Below are positions 34,925-47,383 of a stretch of 64,000 nucleotides of DNA, one piece after another. The notes below the pieces were generated by a model that was not told the origin of the DNA, ran no database searches, and saw only the letters and a list, made by a program, of their open reading frames with translations. The stretch is from Mallotus nudiflorus (lineage: Eukaryota; Streptophyta; Magnoliopsida; Malpighiales; Euphorbiaceae). Made by a program: the position numbers and the translations under genes. Position 1 is the stretch's first letter, and each line of letters opens with the position of its first letter. The stretch spans positions 930,001 through 994,000 of the forward strand of contig CANTUR010000613.1 in assembly GCA_947683625.1 (NCBI GenBank), given 5' to 3'.

Positions 34925-35390
34925 ATCAAGAGTGGAAGCATTACTTTGATGGGGCTATCAACAACAAAGGAGCTAGATTAGGAGTAATTCTTGTGACACC
35001 AAAAAAGAGAAATCATACCAAATGGCTAAGAAATTAGACTTCAAGGTGACGAATAATATGGCTGAGTATAAAGCATACATCTACATAATTAAAGTAGCTC
35101 TAGCAGCTGGGATAAAGGAATTATTGGTTTATGGGGATTTAATGTTGGTTGTTAGCCAGGCTAATGAAGAATGGGAAGTGAAAGAGGAAAAGCTAAAACC
35201 CTACATCTGCTATTTGAAAGCTTTAACAAAGAACTTTAATAAATGTCTCTTTATCCATTTGTCAAGAGACGATAATCAGATGGCAGATGCATTAGCAACA
35301 CTCTCTTCAATGTGGGATAGTGCGATGGGATTAATTATGAAGCCTTTGGTAATCATGAAATCAAGAGCTCCATGTTATAGGGGAGAGTAG
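34925..35390 (+). pseudogene. Element B second RNase H (archaeal-type)
   Basis: HYFDGAINNKGARLG, then after a stop NNMAEYKAYI, LLVYGDLMLVVSQAN and SRDDNQMADALATLS. The Asp, Glu, Asp, Asp series (FDGA, AEY, YGD, DDNQMADA) of an RNase H active site is visible. A second RNase H just after the first is a mark of Tat-lineage elements; it would remove the RNA strand during reverse transcription. Confidence 0.8.
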
Positions 35391-35399
35391 ATTATGAGT

Positions 35400-36665
35400 G
35401 TTTAAATAGGGCCTGACAAGAAACTGTGGTTTTATGATATTCAGAGGTTTATTGAAGAAAGAAAGTATCATGATGAAGTGACCTTAAAAGAGAGATATGC
35501 TCTTTGTGTTCTTGCACGTAACTATACAAGTCATGATGGAGTATTATATAAGAGAATGTTGAATGGTATGCAACTTAGATGTCTAAAGAAAGATGAAGCT
35601 GAAGAGGTGATGAATGGTATGTAGGAGCTTGTGGTTCTCACATGAACTAGATGATCCTAACTAAGAAGATACTTAGGCAAGGGTATTATTGAATGAGTAT
35701 GGAAAAGGATTATATTAGAAAAGTGAGGAAATGTCATCAATGTCAGATTTATGGGAATCTTAACCATTTACCTCATACGGTGCTAAATAGTTTATCGTCA
35801 CCTTGGCCCTTTATAGCTTAGTGGGATTGATATTATAGGAGAAATAAGGCCGACAACATCAAATGGGCACAAGTATATAGTTGTGTCAATAGATTACTTC
35901 TCTAGATGGGTAAAGGCTGAATCCTTTAATGCCATGAAAGCAAAACAGATGGAGCGGTTTATTGAGAAAAGCCTTATCTATAGGTACGAGGTTCCACATC
36001 ACATTTGTAATAGATAATAGCATCCAATTTTAGGCAGAAACAATATAATTGTTATAGAAGTACAGAATTGAACATCATAAGTCTTCACCGTATCATTCTC
36101 AAGCTAATGGAGTGATAGAAGTAGCTAATAAAAATGTTAAGAAAATCCTCCCTAAAATGGTCAAGACTTACAAAGATTGGTCTGAGTTTCTTCCTTCACT
36201 TTATGGAGATATAGGACTACAATTAGAATAGCCATAAGCCAAACTCCATTTTTAATATATTTTTATGAAGTAGTCTTGCCAATAGAAATAGAGATCAAAT
36301 CCTTGAGAGTAGTTATGGAAGCTAAAACGTCCGAGAGTGAATGGGCACAAAAGAGGTATGATTACCTCGCATCTCTGGATGAGAGAAGGATGAAGTCTTT
36401 GTTTCACACTAAAATATATCAGAGGAGGATAGGAAGATCATTCAATAATAAAGTTAAGCCTAGAAAGATAAAAGTTGGGGATATGGTGTTGAAAAAGTCC
36501 AGGGTAGTGGTGTTTCATCTAAGAGGAAAGTTTAGACCAAACTGGGAAGGACCGTATTTAGTCAAATCGGTTCTACCTAAAGGAGCTACAAAGATATCAA
36601 ACCTAGAAGGAAATGAATTCATGGAGCCTGTCAACGTAGATCACCTCAAGAGATACTACTTATAA
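35400..36665 (+). pseudogene. Element B integrase
   Basis: Begins GPDKKLWFYDIQRFI, ALCVLARNYTSHDGVLYKR. It continues with the catalytic core (SGIDIIGEI, KYIVVSIDYFSRWVKAESF) and ends with an open 129-codon C-terminal part (36276-36665; GDMVLKKS, LRGKFRPNWEGPYLVK, VNVDHLKRYYL). Integrase inserts element DNA into chromosomes. The core has frameshifts and stops; the C-terminal part is intact. Confidence 0.8.
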
Positions 36666-38300
36666 GAATGAGATAAAAGTAGTAAAAAGAAACTAAAATT
36701 CACTAATTAGAAAATCTGAAAGGGTTAGTCATGCAAAATTTAGGACATTCTCATTGTTTAGAAAACCCATAAAGGGCTGGTAGGAAAAAATTAGGGAATA
36801 AAAACCAAAGAAATAGTCCTGTTGGCTAGAAAACCCGCAAAGGGCTAGTTAGGCAAAAATTAGGGTAAATAAATGAGAGAGAAAAATATTCAACTAGAAA
36901 ATCCGAAAGGACTAGTTGATAATAAGAGTTATAAGGTGATGTAATAAATGTACTCATTTTTCTCCTAATTAATGAATCCTCTTGAAATTGAATTTTTGTT
37001 TTAACATTACATGTTCTATCTTATTTAAAATGCATAAGTACTAGAAGGAAAATAGAACATGAAAGCTTAAAATCAGTTCTATGAGACTAATTCCTAGTGA
37101 TGTCTGTGTTTCTTCTCTTATGACTCATCATGCAAAGCTTGAAATCTTGGTGGCTCTGCAGCTTGATTATTAGAAACAACGAGCAAGATCAGCTTCTCCT
37201 GTAACCAGATTTGGAAAATATAAAATAAAATAAAATGAAAAGCTCACTAAGTTGAAAACCTGAGAGGGTAGCTTAGGCAAAAGTTAGGGCAAGCTTGCTA
37301 AGTTAAAAATCTAAAATGGCAGCTAAGGCAAAAGTTAAGGCAAGCTTGCTAAGTCAAAAACCTAAGAGGGCGGCTTAGGCAAAAGTTAAGGTTGAAAAAA
37401 AAAACTTTACTCTACTTAAGTCCACGTATCCAAGTCTAAGATCAATTCAACATAGTGCATACAAATAGTACAGGATTCGGAACACAACAGTACGACATAA
37501 ACAATCTAATACAAATAGAAGTTGGAAACAAAGATAGCCCAAATTAGTCATCCTGAGCTCTAAAATCCTGCCATAGGTTCCATCCTCTGGTAGGATCATC
37601 TCGGAGGCCTGACAGATGAAGTCCCAGCACTATAAGGAGAAATGCCTAAATCTGCAAGCTATCGACGAAGCATCTCGATCTCGCATTCAATATCACTAAA
37701 GTAGCTTTGTTCATATAGAAAATAACATGTCATATGCATTTCATGCATAACATGCATACATTTTCACTTCCAATGTATATACTTACCCTCCAACTGTCTG
37801 TGACTTGCATAGTGAATAATCTATGAGATAAGGCGAGTCCATGCAAGTACTCCACCTATGTTTGAGGAACCTATTTTGTAAATTTACTAAAATTAATGTC
37901 AAATATATAGATCATGCAGGGAATAAGTTAGAAAGACTCATAGGAGAAGCATTTATTGGAGAAAAGATATAAAACTGAGTATCACTAAAATGCATCTGCT
38001 GCTCAACTGGAGTCTGAATAGTAGGAGCCTAGTAGAACATAGACCTAACCATAAGAGAGATATCATAAAGGGTAATGCTCACAAAAGCACCATCGCGACT
38101 AGTCCCAACATGCTGAGTATGATGTTCAGGGCTAGGTTTAGGCTCAAGCCTCTTAATATCAACAACAACCTTAGTCTCTAGAGCAATCTTAGTCTCTTCC
38201 TCTGTTACCTCATTAGCAAGAGAGTGAACCTCCTCAAACTATAAAAAGAATAAGCGATTCATAGGTTCCAAAGAAAGAAGCTAAAATAATAAGAAATTAC
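36666..38300 (+). other. 3' region of element B with two short repeat sets
   Basis: At about 36705-36920 an ACTAGAAAA(C/T)CCG.AAAGG.CTAGTT motif occurs several times. At about 37240-37390 a unit of about 58 bases (CTTGCTAAGTTAAAAACCTAAGAGGGCGGCTTAGGCAAAAGTTA type) occurs three times. Apart from these I see no protein here. Confidence 0.6.
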
Positions 38301-38329
38301 CTCAGCATCGTCAAAGGGAATATGCTCCA

Positions 38330-39540
38330 AGAGGCTCTCATGAATGAACTGCTGATAATGTCGAGAACACTCAAGAAAATATAAGGTGGCATAGCCCTAT
38401 AGTGCATCTATCAACTTTGAACTTGTCAGATGCAAGTTGTGGAGCATAGAGGAAGGGATATCAGATAGAATGTGGCATCGAGAAGGCCCAAAAGACCAGT
38501 GATACACTTGCTCCCTTAAATACCACATCAAATAGCCATATCCTAAGAGTAGAACCCTTATGGGCTCAAGGCGTATAGCAATGGCCATGAAATCATATCA
38601 CTGGATGTCATCGACACCCTTCAGCTAATCAAAGTTTATTTGCAATTTAGGTTAATTAAGTTTAACTTATATTATATTACAAGATTCTAATAATTTTATT
38701 TTTCTTACTAGGTGCCATTCAATGGTGTTTAGTTGATCATGATACATTTGTAGAGGGTTTTTGTTGCTAGCAAGGTCGGAAGAACCCCATCTCATCATCA
38801 GAGGAAAGCTCCTATCAGAGCTAATAGCACTAAAGCCTTGAATCAACTCGATCTCTATGCTCCAAATTTGAAAGAAAGAGAGCATATCAGTAAAAGGTAA
38901 AGGAAAGCAAGACAATAAAGATTAAGGAAAGGAGAATGTACATGCAAGACATGCTAAAAGCCACACATCATGACAACACCTCTATAGACAGTGTCTAGTC
39001 TATAGTAAAGTTAAGTGAGTGCAGCAGATCCCCAATCAAGCGTGACAACCCGATCCAAGTCACGAAGAGGATCGAGAAAAGCAATACTGACCTCATGATC
39101 AGTCTCACAAAAGAGGGTCATACCCAACAATATCAAAAGAAGATACCTCACCTTCTGGGTAATCAAATGAGGAGTAGTAGTAGGCAGACATCTAAACCCC
39201 TGAACTAAGGATGAAAGCTAAACATTCTTTTGATTCATCCATATTGGAATGAACCCTATCTGGTCACACATATACTGACTCTATGTGTCTTCAGAAAGAT
39301 GGCAATAGCTGACATCAAATGGAACTGGGGTCCCTCTAAAGGTAATCCGGGTGATAGTAGAGAAGCTCATAGGCAAAATGGTCAGCTTACCCACATGAGT
39401 ATGAAATGTGTGGGTAGTGTCCATCCATCACTCGATCAAGGAAAATAAAGAGTAATGGCTAGACCGGCCTCGAACAGTAGGAAGTGCAATAATGAAATGC
39501 TTAAACCCGGTGGCCCAAATCAGGCGTGTCACCTGCTCTG
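38330..39540 (-). pseudogene. Antisense extra ORF of element B with plant mobile domain similarity
   Basis: Read on the minus strand from about 39520: WATGFKHFIIALPTVRGRPS, then a stop, WMDTTHTFHTHVGKLTILP, ITRITFRGTPVPFD, VRYLLLILLGMTLF, LRDLDRVVTLDWGSAALT and FFQIWSIEIELIQGFS. In the order THTFH-G-LT, RG-P-PFD, RYLLL-LG and D-D-WG-AAL this follows the plant mobile domain (PMD) of MAIN-like proteins. The stretch 38397-38588 (VLLLGYGYLMWYLREQ) continues it. Tat elements are known to carry extra, often antisense, ORFs in this place. Here it has several stops and shifts. Its role in the element is unknown. Confidence 0.75.
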
Positions 39541-40735
39541 GGAATCCATGAAATAATTCTCAAGCTAGATTAAAACAGCTCGTGAATTTCATTGGACGTT
39601 GATTAAATTTCAAAATAATAATTAATTAATTGAAAATTAATTAATTAATTGGAAGCTTGAATTAAAAGAATTGATTAATTAATTGATTAATTAATCCTTT
39701 AAAAAAATCAAAAATGTCGATTGGCAATGTAGATTATCGACCGAAAATCTAGAATGCCAATCGGCATTATTCGAATCAACAGGAAATTTGGAATTCTGAT
39801 CAGAATTCCAAACATCCAATCTGTCATACAGGCTACCCAAAGGCTGAATTTCACATTTTCAAAATTTAATTTTAATTTTATGATGCATTTTTAGTTAATT
39901 TCTCATTTAATCTAATTAACATGCATGTTAATTTCTACTCTGAAACTGGCTCTAATTACTAATTGTACAGGTAATATTTTTGTAAAAATAAATAAAAGCA
40001 GTAAAATGTTACCTCATTACCCACATCTCTGCACCTGTGGTTATATAAATGAGTTAAAGGAAAAATAGTTGAGCCCTCTCAAAGTCTAAGATCATTTTGA
40101 GGAAAAAAAGGAGGTAGAATCCTCTAATTTTATGAAATCTTTGCTCTCCCATATTGTCTGTGTTGCAAGAAGGCCATAGGATCAAACAGATTGTAAATCA
40201 GATGTCAGATGATCAAGAAACCAAAAAATGAAAATCAATGCAAAGAAAGGAAATGAAAAGGAAAGAAAATAAAGAAGAAGAGAGAATGAAATGAGACATG
40301 CAAAAAAGGAAGAAATATATGAAGTGAAAAATATCCACTTTGGTCCATTACTTTTGTTTGCATATAGATACAAGTTCTCTTATTGCAATTTGGTCCATAA
40401 TTGCATTCTGATTAGGAATTCATTCCTAAATTAAATCATGATATTAATTTCATAAAATTAATAATTCACTAAATTATTAATCTACAACTAGTTTATGTTT
40501 CTGAATTTTCTATCAAGTACAAAGTATAGAGCAAAATTATAGAATTCAACTTTGCATTTCTGCATGCATTATTCTAATTAAATGTCAAAATCTGCTTCAT
40601 GTTACACAGCAGTTGAAACTCAAATTTTCAAAATTATCATATTATGTGTAGCATAATAGTCATAACATGGATTTTAAATTCCACATGTTATATGCTTCAA
40701 TAATGGTTATAACATGACATTTTTTTAAACATTTA
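39541..40735 (+). other. Noncoding 3' region of element B with palindromes
   Basis: AT-rich, no gene recognised. It holds inverted AATTAATTAATT blocks (39615-39700), ATGCCAATCGGCAT (39753-39766) and a perfect 26-base palindrome at 39787-39812 centred on TGATCA. The palindromic motif type is shared with the LTRs of B. Confidence 0.55.
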
Positions 40736-40769
40736 CCACCAGACACTACACAATAGTTATGATGATTTT

Positions 40770-41125
40770 GCTAAACATCCCACAGGGAATATAGCAAGCT
40801 TCATTTTATACATTTCGTTAGACATCCCACAAAGAATATAACAAAACTCATTCTCACTAGACATCCCATAGGGAATATAGTGTGCATCGTTAGACGTCCA
40901 TAGGGAATATAAAGTAAATCATTAGCACTAGATGTCCCACAGGGAATATAGTGTGCATCATTAGACATCCTACAAGGAATATAACAAAATTCATCATTGT
41001 TAGACGTTTCATAGGAACTATAATAGACTTTCAATTCATCATCGTTAAACGTCCCATAAGGAATATAGTGAAACTCATTTGCATAAAGTTTACTAGACAT
41101 CTGAGAGGAAATATAGTGAGACTTG
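40770..41125 (+). repeat. Tandem repeat in element B, nine units of 33-48 bases
   Basis: Units start with AGACATCCCACAGGGAATATA or close variants and end with a CAT(T/C)(A/G)TT-like spacer. They sit shortly before the polypurine tract, in the same place as the 60-base array of element C but with unrelated sequence. Confidence 0.8.
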
Positions 41126-41264
41126 ATAAACATTATAATCGCTTAAAATTGCATAACAATTTAAGCATTAACCTATCAATTAGGATACAACTAGGTATCC
41201 TAGTTCTTTCTTCGAAATTGTGTGCTTCTATTGCTTTGCCACAATTTGTCAAGCAAAAAAGGAT

Positions 41265-41277
41265 AAAGGGGGGCAAC
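41265..41277 (+). other. Polypurine tract of element B
   Basis: AAAGGGGGGCAAC immediately ahead of the 3' LTR (TGTAAGCACC). Confidence 0.85.
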
Positions 41278-43313
41278 TGTAAGCACCCAATTTCATGATA
41301 CAATTGTGCATAGTGCAATGAAAGCCATTATGATGAAAACTTAATCGAGAAATTGATCTTTAGCATTGAAATTTGATATTTCAAGGACTAAATTGTAATG
41401 TCTTTTGGATATAATTGCAAAATCGTGATTTTAGAAGTGTTTTTAAAATATTTTTTTTTACGGGCTACATAAGCAAAATGCCAGTCGGCATTAGCCAAAT
41501 GCCAATCGGCATTTGCTTAATTTTGATTGCCATTAGCAAAGTACCAATCGACATTACATAATATTTTTAATTTTTTAGTATATTTGGTCATTTTTTAGTA
41601 TTTTTTTATTCACGAATTGGTTGAAAATTATTTTTGAATATTTTCTTAAAAGATAATTGTGGTTTTACATGTTCAAAACGTGTAAACTTTTTTGAAAATT
41701 AAGAGATAGAGTCTGCTCTTGGAATGAAGGAAATCCATTCGTAGGTCTCTGCTTTAAAAAGCTAGAGACTGTATGAATGAGGTCCGACTCTTGACTTCGT
41801 AGAAACCCTAAAAATCACACAAAATTTTTTTTCTTTACTATACAAAATGGATGATCTTTTGTTTTCAATTGTCCAAAAATCAATAAAAGTAGAGTTAATT
41901 CTCAAAATGTTGATAATCTCAATCTAAGGGGCCATCCAAGAGCATATGCACAACATCTCATTTCCATTTTCTCCTATCTTTTCATTTTCTTTTTAATTTA
42001 ATTTACTTTAATTATTATTTGATTTCCTTTTTAATTTAATTTCCTTTAATTATTACTTTGTTATTTTACTCATTTGGCTAATGTAATTTCTGTGTTTTCC
42101 TTTTGGAATCTAATTGGTAATTGATGAGGTCACTGCCAGATATCTAGAAATCAAATAGAAGATCCATGGAATGCCATGGATTCTAAACTGTGATTAGATT
42201 TTAGGGTTTGATGTTTTTGTGTTTGTTATTATTTTTTTCTGTGTTTTATGTGTTAATTAATTTGGGTTTGTAGTTAATTATAATTTTTAGTACGTAGAAT
42301 ATTGTAATAACCCAGTAGTGGGAATAGTAAAATTTTACTTTTTTGCTTTTAAAATGAATTAATAATTAGGGTTTCACTGGGTAAAAATCAATGATGGTTG
42401 TAGATTAATTTAGGGTTGTATGTAAATTGATTTAGGCTTTTAGAAAATCACTAACATGTATGTTTGATCTATTTTTGGTGTTCTATCTATGTTGGGCCTT
42501 TTCTTTTTATGTTTCTATCCTTTTAGGCCATAAGCCCACGTTAGGTCTAAACCTACTTTAAAAATAGGCTTAAAAAATTGTTTATGTTAATTAATTAAAA
42601 TCAATTTAGGCCTATTAGGTTAATTTAGACTTAGGTTTTTTTAATTAAAATTAATTTAGACTTAGCTCATCTCATTTAATTTCATTTCCTTTAAAATAAA
42701 TAGACTTAGGCCCACATTTCACTTAAAATAAAATCAAGTTAGACTAGGCCCACTTATAGAATTCAATTTCTTTAAAACTTATAGATTTAGGCCCACCTTT
42801 AGATAATTAAAATCAATAGACTTAAGCTCACTAACTAATAACAATGTAGGTCCACCTTGAGTTCATTTTCATTTGTAAATAAAAATTGTAAATCTAGCTA
42901 ACTTTTAATAAAATTAACCTAATTTAGACTTAGGGACGATGTGCTTGAATGCATTTTTTTATGTGTGATTTTATTAACTAGATGCCTTAGGGTTAGATGG
43001 ATGTTCAAATAGGGTTTAATAAAATTGCATGTAACTAGAGAATAAAGTAATAATTTATAAAGTAATTCTAAATGAACACGAGACTAAAAGAAGTTAGTAT
43101 TCTATTCCCAGAATCTCTTGGTTGTGGTACTAGCTTTCTTTCAAAGAATCAAATACCACCTTTCGATTTATCCTAATTATTACCCTAGGTGGTGACTCCT
43201 CATCTCCACACCATGTGTTTATGATAATGGTTAGTGTGTTCCCTAGGGCCTTGAGCCCAAACAGTGTTGCAGTTGCTAAAATCTTGAACACGCACTAAAC
43301 CCTACCATCTATA
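41278..43313 (+). repeat. 3' LTR of element B
   Basis: Partner of 16348-18405, similar over its whole length. The palindromic repeat cluster is shorter here (about 41478-41560) than in the 5' LTR. Confidence 0.85.
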
Positions 43314-43318
43314 ACGCC

Positions 43319-44181
43319 ATAGAAAGCATGTGGAGGTTAATGACAGGCAACAATGGGAAGGAGGTATGCGGACTAAAATCCCTAAATTCTATGGTACCCT
43401 ACAGCTTGAGGAATTCCTTAATTGGTTAGCTACAATAGAGGAGGTATTGGATTTTAATGGAGTGTTGAAAAATCATTGAATACCATTAGTGGCAATAAGG
43501 TTCTGAGATAGGGCGATGGCTTGGTGGCAATAGACCAAGCAAACCCTAGTTAGGTTGGGGAAGTAAAAATTATGACTTAGGAGAAGATAAAGAAACAATT
43601 GTGTGCCACATTCTTGCCTTATAATTATTAGTGCTTAATGTACTAAAGGCAGTAAAACTTAAGGCAAGGAATCTGTTCAGTTAATTATTATACAACTGAA
43701 TTTTATCAATTGATTGCTTAGAATGAAGTGCATAAGACAAAGGACTAGTTAGTGGCTCAGTATATTGGGGGCCTATAGGAAAAAATTAAGGAGACAGTCA
43801 ATATATTTGATCCCATGTCTATTTCTGCATCACATCAACTGGCTTTGTAGATTGAGAGGAGGCATTTTGCAGAATACTGGACAGGGCAGCACTTGAAGCA
43901 ATGCTAATGTGAGTCATCCAAGTGGTGGCATGGCCACAGGGGTTGCAAACAAACCAACAGTTGTGTCAAGGCCTAGCATTATTAAATGTTTTGAGTGTGG
44001 TGAAATAGGGCATAGGCAGACTGAGTGTAAAAATAGGGGAAAAAGGTTCATACTTGCTAATTTAGATGAGCAATATGACAAAGAGGAGGATGCAGACCTA
44101 ATGGGAGACCTGATATTTGATATAGAGGCTGTGGATGAGGAGATCGTGACTGGTGATGTAGGCACTGCATTGGTCATGTGA
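43319..44181 (+). pseudogene. Element A gag, 3' part with zinc knuckle
   Basis: Continues the gag of A: RKHVEVND, GGMRTKIPKFYGTLQLEEFL, NWLATIEEVLDFNGV and several stops, then the open end VVSRPSIIKCFECGEIGHRQ with the knuckle C-X2-C-X4-H-X4-C at 43987-44028 and NRGKRF. Gag packages element RNA. Confidence 0.8.
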
Positions 44182-44890
44182 AGATTCTACCTAATGCCTA
44201 GAGCTACTAATGATGATTGGCTGCGAAATAATATCTTCCAATCTACCTGCACTATTAAAGAAAAGGTATGTAGATTTATGATCGATGAGGGGTAGTTATG
44301 AGAATATAATCTTAGCATAGGTGGTTTATAAATTAGGGATTGAAACTGTCAAGCATCCTAAGCCATTTAAAAAAGGGAAGGTTGAAAAAAGGGGGCGAGG
44401 TAACTGTGTTGAAATGTGCCTTAGTTTCCTTCTCTATTAGGGAAAAATATAAGGATGACATTTGGTGTGATGTGATAGCCATGGATGCATGTAATTTTTT
44501 ATTGGGGCGACTGTGGTAGTTTGATAGAGATGTGATTCATAATGGGAAGACTAAGACTTATAACTTTATGTTTGAAGGGACAAAAATAGTGTTCATTCCT
44601 AATAAGGATTATGAACAGTCTAAGACGGTGCAGGGAGAAAGTAAGGGCTTCATCAACTTATTAACTCTATCCCAATTTGATAGAGTAGTGTAAGAAGCTG
44701 AAGTTATTTATGTCCTATTCAGGAAAGTGGTAGACAAATAGGTGGTGATTCCAGAAGTAGTTATGCCACTTTTGGAAGAGTTTAGTGATGTGTTTCCAGA
44801 AGAACTACCTGAAGGGTTACCTTCTATAAGGGATATCTAGTTTAAGATTAAGCTTCAAATAGATGTAGCTTTGCCAAATTGACCACACTA
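44182..44890 (+). pseudogene. Element A protease and linker
   Basis: RFMIDEG in place of the usual I-D-S-G active site start, then ETVKHPKPFKKGK, KGGEVTVLKCALVSFS, WCDVIAMDACNFLLGR and a TAG where Trp is expected. It continues toward LEEFSDVFPEELPEGLPSIR, the usual lead into reverse transcriptase. Several shifts. Confidence 0.7.
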
Positions 44891-45515
44891 TCAAATGAGT
44901 CCTAGTGAGCACGAGGAATTGAGGAGGCAAGTGGAAGAGCTACTGAACAAAGGGTATATTCATGAGAGCTTGAGTCCGTGTGCTGTACCTGCTCTTTTGA
45001 CCCCAAAGAAAGATAGTTCTTCGTGGATATGCATAGATAGTCAGGCCATTAACAAAATAACTATCAGGTATCATTTTCCTATTCCTAAACTGGATGACTT
45101 ACTTGATTAGCTTAAAGGGGCAATGATTTTTTCTAAACTGGATTTGAAGAGTTGTTATCATTAAATTTGGATTCTAGTAGGGGATGAATGGAAAATAGCC
45201 TTCAAGACAAAAGAGGGGTTGTATGAATGGTTAGTCATGTCATTTGGGTAATCAAATGCACTAAGCACTTTTATTCATGTTAAGAATAAGCTTTTGAGGC
45301 CTTTCATAGGCAAGTGTGTTATTGTGTACTTTGATGATATTTTGATTTATTGTGCTAACCTGGATAAAAATTTATAACAGTTATGAGAGGTCCTCAATGT
45401 GCTACGTAGAGAGAAGTTTTATACTGCAATTAAGAAGTGTGCATTTTGTACTCATAAGGTGCTATTTCTTGGCTATATTATGTCAAGGGGCTATAGGTAG
45501 ATGAAATAAAGGTTG
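44891..45515 (+). pseudogene. Element A reverse transcriptase
   Basis: YQMSPSEHEELRRQVEELL, NKGYIHESLSPCAVPALLTP, KKDSSSWICIDSQAINKITI, FPIPKLDDLLD, a stop in place of Gln, FSKLDLKSCYH, FKTKEGLYEWLVMSFG and the catalytic YFDDILIY (about 45328-45352). At least five in-frame stops. Confidence 0.8.
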
Positions 45516-46115
45516 AGGCAGTGAAACATTGGCCAACACCTACATCCATTATTGAGGTGAGGAGTTTCCATAGATTGGATTCATTTTACAGGAATTTTGT
45601 TATGAATTTTAGTAGCATTATGGTGCCTATTACTGATTGCATGAGGCACATTGGAAAGTTTGTGTGGACTGATAAGGCAGAAAAGGCATTTGATTTGATT
45701 AAAATATGCCTTACAACAACTCCTATTTTAGTGTTACCTAACTTTCATCAACCTTTTGAGTTGCATTCAGATGCTTCGAAGGTGGGAATTGGGGCTGTCC
45801 CGAGTCAAAGCAGCAGACCAGTGGCATATTTCAGTGAGAAGTTGTCAGGGGCTAGAATGCACTATAGTACTTATGATGTCGAGTTCTATGCTATTGTGTA
45901 AGCTATTAAACATTAGCGTCATTATTTATTTCAGAGAGAGTTTATTTTGTATACAGATCACGAGGCCTTGAAGAACTTACATCGACAAGACAAAGTTTCT
46001 ACTAGGCTTACGTGTTGGGTTGCTTATCTTTAGAAATTTACTTTTGTTGTGAGACATAAGTCAAGAGTTACTAATAGGGTGGCTGATGCATTGAGCAGAC
46101 AAAGGACCTTGTTAA
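45516..46115 (+). pseudogene. Element A RNase H
   Basis: Open from 45521 to 45901: RSFHRLDSFYRNFVMNFSSI, FELHSDASKVGIGAV, PVAYFSEKLSGARMHYSTYD, VEFYAIV. After stops it continues LYTDHEALKNL and RVADALSRQ. The Asp of HSDAS, Glu of VEFY, Asp of YTDHEAL and Asp of ADALS are present. Confidence 0.8.
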
Positions 46116-47383
46116 CCTAGATGTCCATTGAGGTACTTGGTTTTGAATCTTTTATAGAATTATTTGAGACCAATCCATACTTTTTTGCTATTTTGGCCAA
46201 AATTAAAGTAGGTGAAAGGATAAATCTCCTAGTGCATAATGGATTTCTATTTAAGGGCAAATGGCTATGTGTCCCAGATTGTAGTTTGTGCTTGAAGATA
46301 ATTTAAGAATTACATGGAGAAGGGCATGTAGGTTGAGATAAAATTGTGTAATTGGTGCAAAGTCACTGTTTTTTGCCTACCATTCATAAAGAGATTGAGA
46401 GGCTAGTGTAGAGATGTTGGATCTGTCAAGTTTCTAAATACACAACATCTAATGTGGGTTTATACATGCTATTACCAGTTCCTTCAAAACCTTGGATGGA
46501 GCTTAGCATGGATTTTATGCTCGAATTATCATGTACACAATGAGGTAATGATTCTATTTTTGTGGTAGTTGATCAGTTCTCCAAGATGGTGCATTTTATA
46601 CCTTGTAAGAAAATAATAAATGTTGTTCATGTTGCTCAATTATTCTTTAAAGAAATATATAGGCTGCATGGCTTGCCCATATCGATAGTGTTAGATCGGG
46701 ATACCGGGTTCCTTAGCCATTTTTAGAGAAGTTTATGGAAAATGATGAATACACAACTGAATTTTAGTAGTGCCTATCATCCTTAAACAGATGGGCAAAC
46801 TGAGGCAGCGAATCGATCTTTGGGTAACTTATTAAGATGCCTCATGGGTGAACATGTGAAAAGTTAGGATAAAAAACTATGCCAAGCAGAGTTCGCTCAT
46901 AATTATACAGTCAATCGGAGTACTAGATTCAGCCCTTTTATAATAGTATATTCGGTTATGCCAAGAGGACTTTTGGATGTGATTCCTCTTCCAGCAAAGT
47001 TAAGAGTTCATGGAAAGGTAGAGAATTTTGTTACTGGATTGCAGGAAATTCATAAGGCTGTTCATGATAACCTAGTGCATGTTGTCTCCAAATATAAAGG
47101 CTATTAACAAGAAGAGAATACATATTGAGTTTGATGTAGGGGATTATGTGTAGACTGTTCTTACAAAAGAGTAATTTCTTGTAGGTGAATACAATAAGTT
47201 CTCTACCAAGGAGATTGGGCCAGCTGAGATTGTTGAGAAGATCAACCCTAATGCCTATTATTTGAAGTTACCTAGCCACATTTGGACTGCAGATGTCTTT
47301 AATATCAAGCACTTAGTTCCTTTCACAAGTGATTCATCAGACGAGTCAGATTCGAGGGCTAATTATATCCTCCTTAGGGAGAA
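46116..47383 (+). pseudogene. Element A integrase
   Basis: HKEIERLV, then the CXXC of the zinc domain (CWICQ), then the catalytic core: MDFMLELSCTQ, FVVVDQFSKMVHFIPC, LHGLPISIVLDRD, TDGQTEAANRSLGNLLRC. A Trp codon in the HFWRSL-type motif is TAG and a Gln codon before TDGQ is TAA. The C-terminal part ends NAYYLKLPSHIWTADVFNIK and HLVPFTSDSSDES, and overlaps the LTR start. I see no clear chromodomain. Confidence 0.8.

Larger units (their letters stand above)
16348..43313 (+). mobile_element. Tat-type Ty3/gypsy element B, nested in the gag of A
   Basis: LTRs at 16348-18405 and 41278-43313; primer site, polypurine tract and full gene order gag, protease, reverse transcriptase/RNase H, second RNase H, integrase lie between them on the + strand, followed by a long 3' region with an antisense ORF and tandem repeats. 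That layout is characteristic of the Tat lineage. The flanks ACATC (16343-16347) and ACGCC (43314-43318) look like a decayed 5-base target repeat; dropping one copy makes the gag frame of A continuous (VPRRH, then HRKHVEVND). Without element C it is about 16.2 kb. Confidence 0.85.
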
